The notes under the pieces are model-generated. The model did no database searches. It was given only the letters and a program-made list of their open reading frames with translations, and was not told the DNA's origin. A DNA stretch of 40,354 nucleotides, from positions 1 through 40,354 of the IMG/VR virus record IMGVR_UViG_3300046703_000129. One strand, written 5' to 3'. The translations under genes and the position numbers were made by a program. The DNA comes from a virus. Below are positions 15,884-23,734 of this stretch, in pieces; position 1 is the stretch's first letter; each line of letters starts with the position of its first letter.

Positions 15884-16459
15884 TTATTTAGAACGCTTTT
15901 CCCAATATTCACCATAAGACATTTTGTTTGATTTACAGGCTACTTTTATATTTCTAAAGGCCTGTTTGGGATATTCACTTTTTAGTTCAGCAGTTAAAAA
16001 CTCCTTTCCATCACTTAGTCTTTTAAAGATATATTTTGAGGTTTTTATTCCACATTTTGCATGTTCTGATCTTATATTTGCCCCAACATCATACATTCTT
16101 TGCCTGCTTTCTTCTAATGTTAATACCATTATATTATCAGCACAAGTATTAAACTGGTCGTAATCTTTTCTTTGAAAACAATATCTATCTTTTAAGTATC
16201 CATTAAAGGCCAAACCAACCAATTGAAGAATTGTAAACGTTTTTTTATCATACGTTATGGAAAGAAAAGGAATATCACCCATTTTAATTAACTGTTTTAT
16301 AATTTTTTCTTTTCTATATCTACCCCTTGCATCATAATATCCGACCCTTTTTATTCTTCCAAAATTTGATGCAAATAATATACCATCATACATTGGTACA
16401 TCCCTCCACTCTTCTCCATTAATATCAATTAAACTTTCATTCAAATATGCCTGTATCAT
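15884..16459 (-). CDS. NUMOD4-type homing endonuclease-like protein
   Basis: A 191-residue protein with an N-terminal NUMOD4 motif (EEWRDVPMYDGILFASNFG, RIKRVG) and a middle part resembling a degenerate HNH core (FNGYLKDRYCFQRKDYDQFN). The C-terminal ~60 residues (FKRLSDGKEFLTAELKSEYP) are like DNA-binding modules of NUMOD/HNH enzymes. The canonical HNH histidines are not obvious, so it may be inactive. Unlike the other two homing genes it has no promoter of its own and is coupled by ATGA to the gene upstream. Confidence 0.65.
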   Translation of the reverse strand: MIQAYLNESLIDINGEEWRDVPMYDGILFASNFGRIKRVGYYDARGRYRKEKIIKQLIKMGDIPFLSITYDKKTFTILQLVGLAFNGYLKDRYCFQRKDYDQFNTCADNIMVLTLEESRQRMYDVGANIRSEHAKCGIKTSKYIFKRLSDGKEFLTAELKSEYPKQAFRNIKVACKSNKMSYGEYWEKRSK

Positions 16460-16884
16460 GTCTGATTTTGCCTGGATGTGACCATTTTTTCCTGCTTCAT
16501 GTAACTGATCCGCTGCTGGATCCCGGAAAGAATGATGTTTGTTTGTTTTAAGAGCAACTCCAGCATTACGGCGGTGGCTTCGTGTTGCTGTTCTATTTCA
16601 TATTCAGTTGCATTATCAACCAATGCCTGAGTGTCTGCGCGGCCCTGCTTCATTTCGTTCTTTTGGTATTGTAATGAAGATTTTGCAACTCCAATACGGC
16701 GAATGAAATAATGTGCATTGAATGATGTTTTATAATCACTTACATGGCTGGCCAGCGTTAAACTGCGGATTGCGATTTCATCCTGAATATCCAATAACTT
16801 GTCAATAGAACAGGATTGCCGTACCCGGTGATATTCAACAACCCAGGCCCTTATTTCTTTTACTATAACATCACAGGATTTCAT
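16456..16884 (-). CDS. Hypothetical helical protein
   Basis: A 142-residue, mostly helical, charged protein (LLDIQDEIAIRSLTLASHV; YQKNEMKQGRADTQALVDN). No catalytic motif or membrane span. It is coupled to genes on both sides (ATGA at each junction). Confidence 0.6.
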   Translation of the reverse strand: MKSCDVIVKEIRAWVVEYHRVRQSCSIDKLLDIQDEIAIRSLTLASHVSDYKTSFNAHYFIRRIGVAKSSLQYQKNEMKQGRADTQALVDNATEYEIEQQHEATAVMLELLLKQTNIILSGIQQRISYMKQEKMVTSRQNQT

Positions 16885-17042
16885 TTCTTCCCTTTTTTAC
16901 ATTCTTCTTTTACCAGTTCAATAACTACACCCATCGCGTCAATAGCATCCGAGGGCCGGATCAATTTCATTTCGTTATGAGTAAGCAGATACTTTTTCGT
17001 GTATCCACTTACATTTGCTAAAATCTGCCAGTTGCTTTTCAT
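16881..17042 (-). CDS. Small hypothetical protein
   Basis: A 53-residue frame (SNWQILANVSGYTKKYLLTH), overlapping the previous stop and the next start in ATGA junctions. A basic Lys-rich tail ends the peptide. No family recognised. Confidence 0.55.
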   Translation of the reverse strand: MKSNWQILANVSGYTKKYLLTHNEMKLIRPSDAIDAMGVVIELVKEECKKGKK

Positions 17043-17197
17043 CCTTGTTCTTTTGGTTGTTCTAATTTGATTAACTTGTCAATTTCTTTTGCAAGTAATC
17101 GTATTGCTTCTCTTGTTTGTAAATCATCCAATCTTGAGGGGTGACAACAAAACTGCTTTTTGAATATATCCTCAATTTTTTCACTTATGTTTTTCAT
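17039..17197 (-). CDS. Small hypothetical protein
   Basis: A 52-residue frame opening NISEKIEDIFKKQFCCHPSR and continuing as an amphipathic helix (EAIRLLAKEIDKLIKLEQ). It overlaps both neighbours (ATGA). A helical dimerisation or adaptor peptide is plausible. No family recognised. Confidence 0.55.
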   Translation of the reverse strand: MKNISEKIEDIFKKQFCCHPSRLDDLQTREAIRLLAKEIDKLIKLEQPKEQG

Positions 17198-17502
17198 AGT
17201 TCTCCTTTCTGTTTGATTAACTTCATTTTATCGGGTCTAAAACAGTGGGTTTTTGATTTACACTTCCCCGATTTATTGTTGCAAGGTTCATAATCTTCGC
17301 AATTCCTACCGCAGGTTGTATCATCACTTGCACAGGCATCACCAGCGGCATCACACCAAAAATGGTCTTTTGATTTATCAGGTTTAGCTTCAAAGACCAT
17401 CATTTCCGTTATCCCCGCATCCTTCATCTCGTCTTTGAAATACGAAAGTGGATGACAGCGTTCCGAATCCTCGTTTCTGAAATAAAGTTTTGCCTTTGTC
17501 AT
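17194..17502 (-). CDS. Cysteine-rich hypothetical protein
   Basis: A 102-residue protein with ten Cys residues, nine of them between about residues 50 and 87 (CDAAGDACASDDTTCGRNCE, then EPCNNKSGKCKSKTHC). The spacing suggests metal binding or an Fe-S site, since no signal peptide is present and cytoplasmic disulfides are unlikely. It lies in the dense early block. Not matched to a named family. Confidence 0.65.
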   Translation of the reverse strand: MTKAKLYFRNEDSERCHPLSYFKDEMKDAGITEMMVFEAKPDKSKDHFWCDAAGDACASDDTTCGRNCEDYEPCNNKSGKCKSKTHCFRPDKMKLIKQKGEL

Positions 17503-17780
17503 TTCTGTTCTTTCAGGTATTCAACAAATTCAGACAAAACACACGAAGTCTTATGTCTTGACCTATACCATGTTTTGGGAATATCGGGAATATTGTCAAG
17601 TTTATAATCCTGAAATTCATTTGCCTTTTTCATAAGTTCCTCCCTGTCTATCCCGACAGGGGGAGTGACGGCAGGGGAAATATGAGAAGCATAGCCAACC
17701 ATTATATTGTAAATCTGATTCCTTTGGTATTCAGAAACCGATTCATAATATGCTTTTGCACTATCAAAATTATTTTCCAT
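17499..17780 (-). CDS. Hypothetical protein
   Basis: A 93-residue protein with a basic C-terminal portion (IPKTWYRSRHKTSC). The start is near 17780 and its end overlaps the Cys-rich gene. No family recognised. Confidence 0.55.
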   Translation of the reverse strand: MENNFDSAKAYYESVSEYQRNQIYNIMVGYASHISPAVTPPVGIDREELMKKANEFQDYKLDNIPDIPKTWYRSRHKTSCVLSEFVEYLKEQK

Positions 17781-17801
17781 TGTTTTGCTTTTAGGGGTTA
17801 A

Positions 17802-17912
17802 TCAATAGTATGTAGTGGTTGTAACCACATAGATGTAAACCTTGCCACTGTTCGGATCATAAAATTTTACAATCTCATTTTTTGTATCTTTTACTACACT
17901 TAGATCTGCCAT
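17802..17912 (-). CDS. 36-residue peptide with a strong ribosome site
   Basis: A short frame (ADLSVVKDTKNEIVKFYDP; then KVYIYVVTTTTYY) preceded by AAAGGAGGAGAGAAAA, an unusually good Shine-Dalgarno for this genome. The C-terminal beta-like stretch is all Val, Thr and Tyr. It looks like a real small gene. Confidence 0.55.
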   Translation of the reverse strand: MADLSVVKDTKNEIVKFYDPNSGKVYIYVVTTTTYY

Positions 17913-17940
17913 TTTTCTCTCCTCCTTTATTTTGGGTTGA

Positions 17941-18540
17941 TTAAATTACACTTCGGATATGTTCTATGCAGGATTGTATTCTACTCAATTCTTGATTACT
18001 ATATCCGGCCTTATCTCCAAAATCGTAATATTCCATTAATTTGTTTATGGCTTTTTGTTTAAATTCTTCATCCGTTGTCATGGGTTCCTTTTTGGTAGGT
18101 TCAGAACACAAAGGACAGGGTTCTGTCACGGTTCCCGTAGGTGATGGGAATATAATACCCGTACCATCACATTGGGAACAATGTTGGGGAAAATTATTCC
18201 CATATGAAACACGACCTGATCCTTTGCAATTTGAGCAAACCGTTTTTACATCACCCTCCATTGGTTCTTCCTGCTCAGGTAAGGATTCCTTAACAACCAA
18301 TTCCTGATTTGATAGAAGATAGAATTGAAACTCATTAAGGATTGTATTAGATATATTTATTCCCGGCTCTTGTTTAAACCGCAATTTCATATACCAATCT
18401 GACAACTCTTGTCTTGTCATCGGAACAGGTGAGAATTGATTGTGGTATCTTTCACAACACTCAACAGCCTGCTCGGTTGTAAGTAATTCTCCGTTCTGTT
18501 CAACTATATTTATTATTTCAATAGGTGTTTTTGTTTTCAT
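17941..18540 (-). CDS. Zinc-finger protein with DnaJ-like CxxCxGxG motifs
   Basis: A 199-residue protein from the ATG at 18540 (one base after the preceding TAA). The middle has two CxxCxGxG modules (CSNCKGSG and CSQCDGTG) and a third CPLC pair, forming zinc-binding knuckles as in the DnaJ cysteine-rich domain. The N- and C-terminal parts are helical. DnaJ J-domain residues are absent, so this is a stand-alone zinc-ribbon protein, possibly binding nucleic acid or protein. Confidence 0.65.
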   Translation of the reverse strand: MKTKTPIEIINIVEQNGELLTTEQAVECCERYHNQFSPVPMTRQELSDWYMKLRFKQEPGINISNTILNEFQFYLLSNQELVVKESLPEQEEPMEGDVKTVCSNCKGSGRVSYGNNFPQHCSQCDGTGIIFPSPTGTVTEPCPLCSEPTKKEPMTTDEEFKQKAINKLMEYYDFGDKAGYSNQELSRIQSCIEHIRSVI

Positions 18541-18541
18541 C

Positions 18542-19096
18542 TTACTTTGTATCAAAATTTATCCATACAACTATGTTTTTGTTTAATGGTTTCTTATCTG
18601 AACTGAGATATTTTACATGAATATTTGCCTGTCCATTATGATAATTTTGAATTACCTCATATCCTTTCATGTGATAGGCAATCGGAGAAAGATAACCGTA
18701 ATCCGTTTTTACTTCTTTGTATTCATAACTGCCCCCACTAATTAAAGTATCATTCCCAATAATTTCTGTCTTACCTGAACCTTTAATATATTTCCCAATA
18801 GAATAACTTGTAAAAATATTGTGTGATGTATCTGATACCAGCATTAATACAGGAATGGTGTCGTACACAGATATGTCAAGCTTGGAAGTCGGGCTCCAAC
18901 CGAAAGGCATTAATCCAACTGAACCACTTGTGGTAATATGTGAATTACCATGAACATCAATTTTAGTGGGCATTGAACCTCCGTCTCCAATTCCTATGTG
19001 GGTATCATCCCAATAAATACTATCAGTTGTTTGCCCGAATCCTGTTACACTAAGGGCGAACAGAATCGCCATGATGATAATTAATCTTATTTTCAT
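18542..19096 (-). CDS. Secreted hypothetical protein
   Basis: A 184-residue protein with a clear Sec signal peptide (LIIIMAILFALSVTGFGQ; cleavage likely after GFG). The mature part is beta-rich and polar, Gly/Ser/Thr-containing. It overlaps the gene upstream by 47 bases. Its location between zinc-finger and replication genes makes an exported product unexpected. Function unknown; a host-envelope-modifying protein is possible. Confidence 0.65.
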   Translation of the reverse strand: MKIRLIIIMAILFALSVTGFGQTTDSIYWDDTHIGIGDGGSMPTKIDVHGNSHITTSGSVGLMPFGWSPTSKLDISVYDTIPVLMLVSDTSHNIFTSYSIGKYIKGSGKTEIIGNDTLISGGSYEYKEVKTDYGYLSPIAYHMKGYEVIQNYHNGQANIHVKYLSSDKKPLNKNIVVWINFDTK

Positions 19097-19499
19097 ATGT
19101 CTGTTTTTTAGGTGAAATTGTATTATGAATATCAGTTAAACCATTAACTGCTATATGTAATCCCTTTTGTAAGTCTACTATCATTTCGTATGCTTCCAAA
19201 AGAGCCGTTCTTGTTTTATATAAGTCAGCTTCCACCTTTTCTTTATCAACTCCATTCTGCGTCATTTTATCATAAAGAAAGTAAATGAACTTCATTGTAT
19301 CTCCTTTAATTTCTATAGTGCAAGGAGAATGGTAATCCTTGACGTCATAATTTCCAAAACTAAATGAACATCTACCAACTTCTACCAAAGCTGGTTGATC
19401 TTCTATCTTAAATCCAGAAGTATCAATATACAAACGTCTCATTTCTTGCGAATACCCTGTTACACTAAAGAATAACAGGATAACTAATAGTGTTTTCAT
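19050..19499 (-). CDS. Secreted hypothetical protein
   Basis: A 149-residue protein from the ATG at 19499 (a tandem ATG at 19502 follows GGAGAA). It has a signal peptide (KTLLVILLFFSVTGYSQ). The mature part contains a central Lys/Glu-rich segment (YDKMTQNGVDKEKVEADLY). Together with the next gene it forms a pair of exported proteins in the early region. Confidence 0.6.
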   Translation of the reverse strand: MKTLLVILLFFSVTGYSQEMRRLYIDTSGFKIEDQPALVEVGRCSFSFGNYDVKDYHSPCTIEIKGDTMKFIYFLYDKMTQNGVDKEKVEADLYKTRTALLEAYEMIVDLQKGLHIAVNGLTDIHNTISPKKQTYENKINYHHGDSVRP

Positions 19500-19523
19500 C
19501 ATTTCTCCATTTGTTTTAACCAT

Positions 19524-19742
19524 TTAAAATATTACCAGCTTATCTTCATCATCCAAATTATAATCCTTAACCCTTAATCCGTATACCTTTTTGTCCCTAT
19601 CAGAAAGATCATCATTTGAACTTAATGGATCATTCCACGGTTCAAAGAGATCGTCTTTTCTCATTGGATTATTGTGTGGCATAAAGGGATCATCCTCCAT
19701 CATTGGATCATTCCAAATATTAAACGGATCATTGTTTTTCAT
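19524..19742 (-). CDS. Short DPF-repeat protein
   Basis: A 72-residue protein from the ATG at 19742, which follows the strong ribosome site AAAGGAGGTAAAGAA; the longer reading to 19865 lies inside ninG. It carries about three 13-residue repeats of the form DPFxxWNDPMxxD (NDPFNIWNDPMME, DDPFMPHNNPMRK, DDLFEPWNDPLSS) and an acidic end finishing DDEDKLVIF. The acid-hydrophobic C-terminus recalls SSB tails, which recruit replication and repair proteins. That analogy is an inference. Confidence 0.55.
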   Translation of the reverse strand: MKNNDPFNIWNDPMMEDDPFMPHNNPMRKDDLFEPWNDPLSSNDDLSDRDKKVYGLRVKDYNLDDEDKLVIF

Positions 19743-19755
19743 TTCTTTACCTCCT

Positions 19756-20184
19756 TTATTTATATTTAAGAATAATTGAAATAAGTAAAAATCGATCCCA
19801 TTTGTAAAAAGTTCTTTTGTAGATAGCATCCAGCTGATCAAGTTCCAAAACCTTTTCTTCACCATATTTTTTTACAAGTCCTTTACGATATCCGATTGCG
19901 TTGGAGTGAAGGTGTGTATTGCATTGACCACATTGACCGTTTACATTCACTTCGTTATACTTTAGCGCGCTCTCGGTGCCAGCGTAATAATGTCCTGCAT
20001 GATAATTACCGCCGTTGGCATAATTCGTTATCCTGAGCGTTCTATTGCAGGAAATACAGGTAAAATAATCTCCATACCGATCCCTCTTTCTAATCCAGGC
20101 ATTGAAATTATCCCTTGCCTTGCCCTTCAACCAGTCAATTGAACGATTGCGATAATACTGTATATCCTTAGCCACTAATTCCAT
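19756..20184 (-). CDS. ninG: NinG/Rap-like recombination nuclease
   Basis: A 142-residue protein resembling lambda NinG (Rap), a structure-specific nuclease acting on branched recombination intermediates. It has the paired Cys motif FTCISCNRTL, the AGHYYAG segment and QCGQCNTHLHSNAIGYRKGL, matching the family. It overlaps the DnaA-like gene upstream by 10 bases. It fits with RecT and the exonuclease in the phage recombination pathway. Confidence 0.8.
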   Translation of the reverse strand: MELVAKDIQYYRNRSIDWLKGKARDNFNAWIRKRDRYGDYFTCISCNRTLRITNYANGGNYHAGHYYAGTESALKYNEVNVNGQCGQCNTHLHSNAIGYRKGLVKKYGEEKVLELDQLDAIYKRTFYKWDRFLLISIILKYK

Positions 20185-20540
20185 AAAATCGGTTTTCTGA
20201 TTCCCAGTTCGGTTTTGATCTGGTAAAATTTCTGCCTGAAGTCCGGTTCAACCTCAATGAGATTCTTAACTTTTTTTACTGCATGATAAACCGTTGCGCG
20301 GTCTACTCCGTATTCATCTGCAACCCGGCTTCGCATTATTCTGCCTATTGAAAATGAGAATTTATATTTACCGTCTCTTTTCACGCCCCCGACCCTGCGG
20401 ATCTGCCATCCCATCCAGAGCCGGAAAACTATACATAAATACTTTGCATCCACAAACTGTCGTTTCCGGTTCAGAATCATAGATTCTTCCGGTACTCCCA
20501 TGATCCGGCAAACAACTTCATTGATTTTTTCTTTTCTCAT
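20175..20540 (-). CDS. DnaA domain IV-like DNA-binding protein
   Basis: A 121-residue protein related to the C-terminal DNA-binding domain of the initiator DnaA: NRKRQFVDAKYLCIVFRLW (the basic start and first helix), SFSIGRIMRSRVADEYGVDR and ATVYHAVKKV in place of the DnaA signature RDHTTVxHAxxKI. The AAA+ part is absent. It may bind a DnaA box-like site and help or block replication start. It overlaps neighbours on both sides (ATGA). Confidence 0.65.
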   Translation of the reverse strand: MRKEKINEVVCRIMGVPEESMILNRKRQFVDAKYLCIVFRLWMGWQIRRVGGVKRDGKYKFSFSIGRIMRSRVADEYGVDRATVYHAVKKVKNLIEVEPDFRQKFYQIKTELGIRKPILWN

Positions 20541-20770
20541 TTCGCTTTCTCTAAGATGTAAACCGCATAACCATTCCCATTGTGTTGCTCTGTTTTTATG
20601 TTCCAGCCCTCATTTCTCACCAACTCGCGACATCTTTGCCCCAGTGCATCAATACCATACAACCTGAGCGATCCCATCTGACCCATTTTTTGGATCCATC
20701 CATATTTTTCCAAATGGTGTTTTAATTGTTCCTTTTGGCTGGGTACTTTTATTTCAAGCTGGGTTTCCAT
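20537..20770 (-). CDS. Small helix-turn-helix protein
   Basis: A 77-residue protein with a winged helix-turn-helix pattern (QLKHHLEKYGWIQKMGQMG; GIDALGQRCRELVRNEGW; wing NGNGYAVYILEKAK), as found in short phage proteins near replication genes. It may be a DNA-binding adaptor. Confident only of the fold type. Confidence 0.6.
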   Translation of the reverse strand: METQLEIKVPSQKEQLKHHLEKYGWIQKMGQMGSLRLYGIDALGQRCRELVRNEGWNIKTEQHNGNGYAVYILEKAK

Positions 20771-20774
20771 TGGG

Positions 20775-20915
20775 TTATTGGGTTAAATTAAAACTGAATA
20801 CCAGGAATGAAAATCGGATATTCCATGATCCGTAAACTTTTGATATTTCAATAGATGGGAATAATTGTACCCTGGTCTGTCGTTTTTTGGCATAGATAAA
20901 AAATGATGTTTTCAT
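20775..20915 (-). CDS. 46-residue hypothetical peptide
   Basis: The ATG at 20915 follows the helicase stop as TAACATG. The peptide begins KTSFFIYAKKRQTRVQLFPS and ends with a hydrophobic stretch (FSFLVFSF). No family recognised. Such a tight junction favours a real gene. Confidence 0.5.
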   Translation of the reverse strand: MKTSFFIYAKKRQTRVQLFPSIEISKVYGSWNIRFSFLVFSFNLTQ

Positions 20916-20916
20916 G

Positions 20917-22653
20917 TTAAAATGGCTCTTTATCGGGTTCATAAAAATTAATCGCTTCCTGTTTTTCTACAGGTGCGTCCAGGTAAGAATCGTAACCCAG
21001 GGGATCATTATTCATTTCGTATCGGTTATTAATAGCATTGAAAACGAGTTCACATTCCCCGCCCGGCCCCAAATGTTTAAACCTGACCTTTGAAACATCA
21101 ATAGTTACCAGCCCTGTTTTGAAGTCCCGGAAAACTATCAACCCATAATCCGGTTTGTCAAAAAACGTAGCTGATCCAGAAATGTCATAAAGTGAAGGCC
21201 GGTTAAAAAGTCCTGTTTCTTTATTTTTCTCCATCTTTTTGGGGTGTGCAACCAAGACAACAAGGACATCATTCATTTTTGCGAACATTGACAATTTATC
21301 CAGGAACCGGGAAATGTACCGGGTTTCACTTTCCCCGTAGTCGCTTTGGTGTTCCAATTTATTGAACGGATCAATTACTAAAACTTTTATACCTTGTTTG
21401 CGGACCAGGTATTTTGCTTTGTCTAAAATGTTTTGAATAGAAATATCTTCATCCGGTACGATCCAGAAGTAATTTTCCCGGATATAACAGTATGTCTTTT
21501 CAAATTCTAACTGTTGCAGGTACTTAGGATTAAATGATTTTCCGGATATTACATTCGAAATATTGGCAATATGAACCTGAACCGGACAATTTTCAGGTGA
21601 AAACAATCCGATCTTCCAGCCGTGAAGTACATTGAGCCGGGTAATTAAAAAATCAACAAATGTGCTTTTACCATGTGATGGGATCCCGGTAACAACTGCC
21701 AGCCTTCCAGTTTCCCAGGTTATAAATTCATCAACCTGGCGAACAGAGATTGTTTTTCCCGGTTGCAGTCCTTTTTGGTACAGGTTGTAAATTGAATCGT
21801 AAATATTATCCAGTACAATAATATCTTTAATTGGTACGGATTGAGCGTTTTTAACAACTTCCTGAAGCTCTATTGATCCATATTTGACAAGATATTCATT
21901 CCCATCCTTACAGTCCTTAAAATCTACCGTGTAGCATCTTTCCGGTCCCAATCGGCGTATCAATTCCTCTCTTAATTCTATTCCTTTGGGATCCTGGTCG
22001 GTTGCCAGTATAAATTTTTCAATGGATAAAAGTTGTTCATAACAGTTTGTGATATAATCAAGATTTTTAGCCCCGGCCCCATTGGGAACAGAGATAACAG
22101 GAATAAACCCGGCTTCAATAAACGAAAGGCAGTCTATTTCGCCCTCAGTAACAATACATTCTTTGTGATCCTTTACGCTATCCAGGTTGTAAAAAATCAA
22201 TTCAGCATCTTTAACGAGTTTAAAGTTTTTAGCCCCGTCCCGGTATTTTATATTCACAATTTTACCGTCTCGGAAATAAGGGAAACAGATACAATTCCTT
22301 TCCTGTTGAACCTGTGATATATACTCTTTAGAATTACCGATCTGTAGTTTGTCCAGGGTTTGTTTTGATATCATCCGGCCTGTAAACCATTTTACAGAAT
22401 TTTCATCTATGTTTGTTGAAGGTTTGTATTCAGGTATTGAATATTCCTTTTTCTGTTCCTGCTGAACATACTCAAAAAACGAAGTCATACAGTGATTACA
22501 ATATCCTATCCGAGTGCTGGCATTAAACGAGAAACATTTATTTTTTGCTTTTTTACGATCCTTTGAACATTCCGGGCATGGCATTTTATTTTCACCTGAT
22601 CCCATCAAGGTAATGTCATAAACCTGTCTTGTCTTTTGGGATAGGATTTTCAT
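20917..22653 (-). CDS. Primase-helicase of the T7 gp4/Twinkle type
   Basis: A 578-residue replication protein that should make primers and unwind DNA. The N-terminal zinc-binding site has Cys26, Cys29, Cys52 and Cys55 (CPEC, CNHC). The TOPRIM domain has Glu170 (IVTEGEID) and the ATDQDPKG motif near residue 219. The RecA-like helicase core has Walker A GIPSHGKS (about 323-330), Walker B KVLVIDPFNKL and VLVVLVAHPKKM. Its start overlaps the replication initiator gene stop (ATGA). This is the main replicative enzyme of the phage. Confidence 0.93.
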   Translation of the reverse strand: MKILSQKTRQVYDITLMGSGENKMPCPECSKDRKKAKNKCFSFNASTRIGYCNHCMTSFFEYVQQEQKKEYSIPEYKPSTNIDENSVKWFTGRMISKQTLDKLQIGNSKEYISQVQQERNCICFPYFRDGKIVNIKYRDGAKNFKLVKDAELIFYNLDSVKDHKECIVTEGEIDCLSFIEAGFIPVISVPNGAGAKNLDYITNCYEQLLSIEKFILATDQDPKGIELREELIRRLGPERCYTVDFKDCKDGNEYLVKYGSIELQEVVKNAQSVPIKDIIVLDNIYDSIYNLYQKGLQPGKTISVRQVDEFITWETGRLAVVTGIPSHGKSTFVDFLITRLNVLHGWKIGLFSPENCPVQVHIANISNVISGKSFNPKYLQQLEFEKTYCYIRENYFWIVPDEDISIQNILDKAKYLVRKQGIKVLVIDPFNKLEHQSDYGESETRYISRFLDKLSMFAKMNDVLVVLVAHPKKMEKNKETGLFNRPSLYDISGSATFFDKPDYGLIVFRDFKTGLVTIDVSKVRFKHLGPGGECELVFNAINNRYEMNNDPLGYDSYLDAPVEKQEAINFYEPDKEPF

Positions 22654-23330
22654 CGAATTTGTCCTTGTTTTTCCACTTTATTTTCCAACTTAAACCAAAC
22701 GGCAATCATTTTTTGTTTCCAGTTGTGAACTTTATTTCCTTGACTATCTATCCAATCATTTACCGAATAGTATTCATGTGCTTTTTTTGCTGCATCAATC
22801 TTATAACCTTTTTCTACAAAGTATTTTATTACATCTTCAACAAGGGGCGGAACAAACACTTCTTTTACTTTATTAACCTTCTTTACTTTCTTATTACTTT
22901 CTTGTATGTGTTCCACGGTTGTTACATGGTTGTTACACAGTTGTTCCACAGTTGTTATATGGTTGCTACGTGGTTGCTCTATTTCATCTTCGTATCCCTG
23001 ATAATTATCCCAATTACAAACAGTTACAATAGAATATTGGTTGTTACTTTCTATCGAAATTAACCCCCAATCATCGGAGGCAAATTTTTGTATCCATTTA
23101 TAAATGGTTGATCCATCAATCCCTAATTGTTCCTCTGCTTTAAATCTTCCAAAAATGAATTGACCGGGATTAAGAGTTACAATAGTTGATCCTTTACCAA
23201 TCTTTATCGGAAGGCAACGAATTTTATAACTTGCTTTTGCAAGGCACCATATCCATATCTTTAATGCGGTTTGGTGAGCGAAAACCGGATGATCTAAAAT
23301 TTTACGATATAATTTTATATGGCCCTCCAT
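22650..23330 (-). CDS. O-like replication initiator containing the origin iterons
   Basis: A 226-residue protein with an N-terminal winged-helix region (IKLYRKILDHPVFAHQTALK; FKAEEQLGIDGSTIYKWIQK) typical of phage replisome organisers and DnaT-like initiators. The middle is a variable linker whose DNA contains six tandem 11-bp iterons (22911-22976), followed by a Lys-rich segment (ESNKKVKKVNKVKE). This copies the lambda O arrangement, in which the initiator gene contains its own origin. It is followed by the primase-helicase. Confidence 0.75.
   Translation of the reverse strand: MEGHIKLYRKILDHPVFAHQTALKIWIWCLAKASYKIRCLPIKIGKGSTIVTLNPGQFIFGRFKAEEQLGIDGSTIYKWIQKFASDDWGLISIESNNQYSIVTVCNWDNYQGYEDEIEQPRSNHITTVEQLCNNHVTTVEHIQESNKKVKKVNKVKEVFVPPLVEDVIKYFVEKGYKIDAAKKAHEYYSVNDWIDSQGNKVHNWKQKMIAVWFKLENKVEKQGQIR
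22911..22976. repeat. Six tandem 11-bp iterons, probable origin of replication
   Basis: On the plus strand six consecutive 11-base units fit TTMCAYRGTTG closely: TTCCACGGTTG, TTACATGGTTG, TTACACAGTTG, TTCCACAGTTG, TTATATGGTTG and CTACGTGGTTG. They lie inside the initiator gene, are not a multiple of three, and are flanked at 22861-22905 by a pyrimidine-rich AT-rich tract that could melt. This matches iteron-type origins. Confidence 0.75.
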
Positions 23331-23734
23331 TATTCCACATCTTTATTAACAGGGGTAATTTCAATATTCCACGTTTTCCCGTAATCGTAATACATTAAAT
23401 CCTTTGATTGAAGTGTGATATTAATCTTGTCAAGGATCATTGCAATTGCCCGATAATGATAAGTTGTAAAGGTTTCCATACCAACAACCTTCATAAAATT
23501 TACCTGTATCTTTTCCAAATCATTGTGTTCATTTTTATGGCAATCTTCACAAAGGGTAATAAGGCATATATTATCATATTCCCAGATCATTTTACCCTTA
23601 TCATACCAGCGATGATGAACATTGAGGGTTTTGTCTGTTGCCCTGCAGCAACAACAAGTGAAATGGTCGAGTTCCATTATTTCCAGCCGTTTCTTTTGCC
23701 AGCGTGGATCTTTTATTTGTTCCTGGTAGGTCAT
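23330..23734 (-). CDS. HNH nuclease-like protein
   Basis: A 134-residue protein with a metal-binding HNH fold: a CxxC knuckle (TCCCCRATDKT, Cys27-Cys30), the core LNVHHRWYDKGKMIWEYDN and the second CxxC with CHKNEH (Cys62, Cys65, His66, His70). This small HNH group is often next to phage replication genes. It could be a nicking endonuclease or a DNA-binding HNH. It overlaps the small 23731-23859 gene (ATGA). Confidence 0.8.
   Translation of the reverse strand: MTYQEQIKDPRWQKKRLEIMELDHFTCCCCRATDKTLNVHHRWYDKGKMIWEYDNICLITLCEDCHKNEHNDLEKIQVNFMKVVGMETFTTYHYRAIAMILDKINITLQSKDLMYYDYGKTWNIEITPVNKDVE

Noticed and set aside
15513-15917. 134-residue plus-strand frame.
   Set aside because: It runs opposite to the 15467-15742 gene and its promoter, and its composition is that of a reverse-strand shadow.
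22629-23063. 144-residue plus-strand hydrophobic frame.
   Set aside because: It is the complement of the O-like gene and its iterons; Phe/Ile richness comes from reading Lys/Glu-rich codons backwards.
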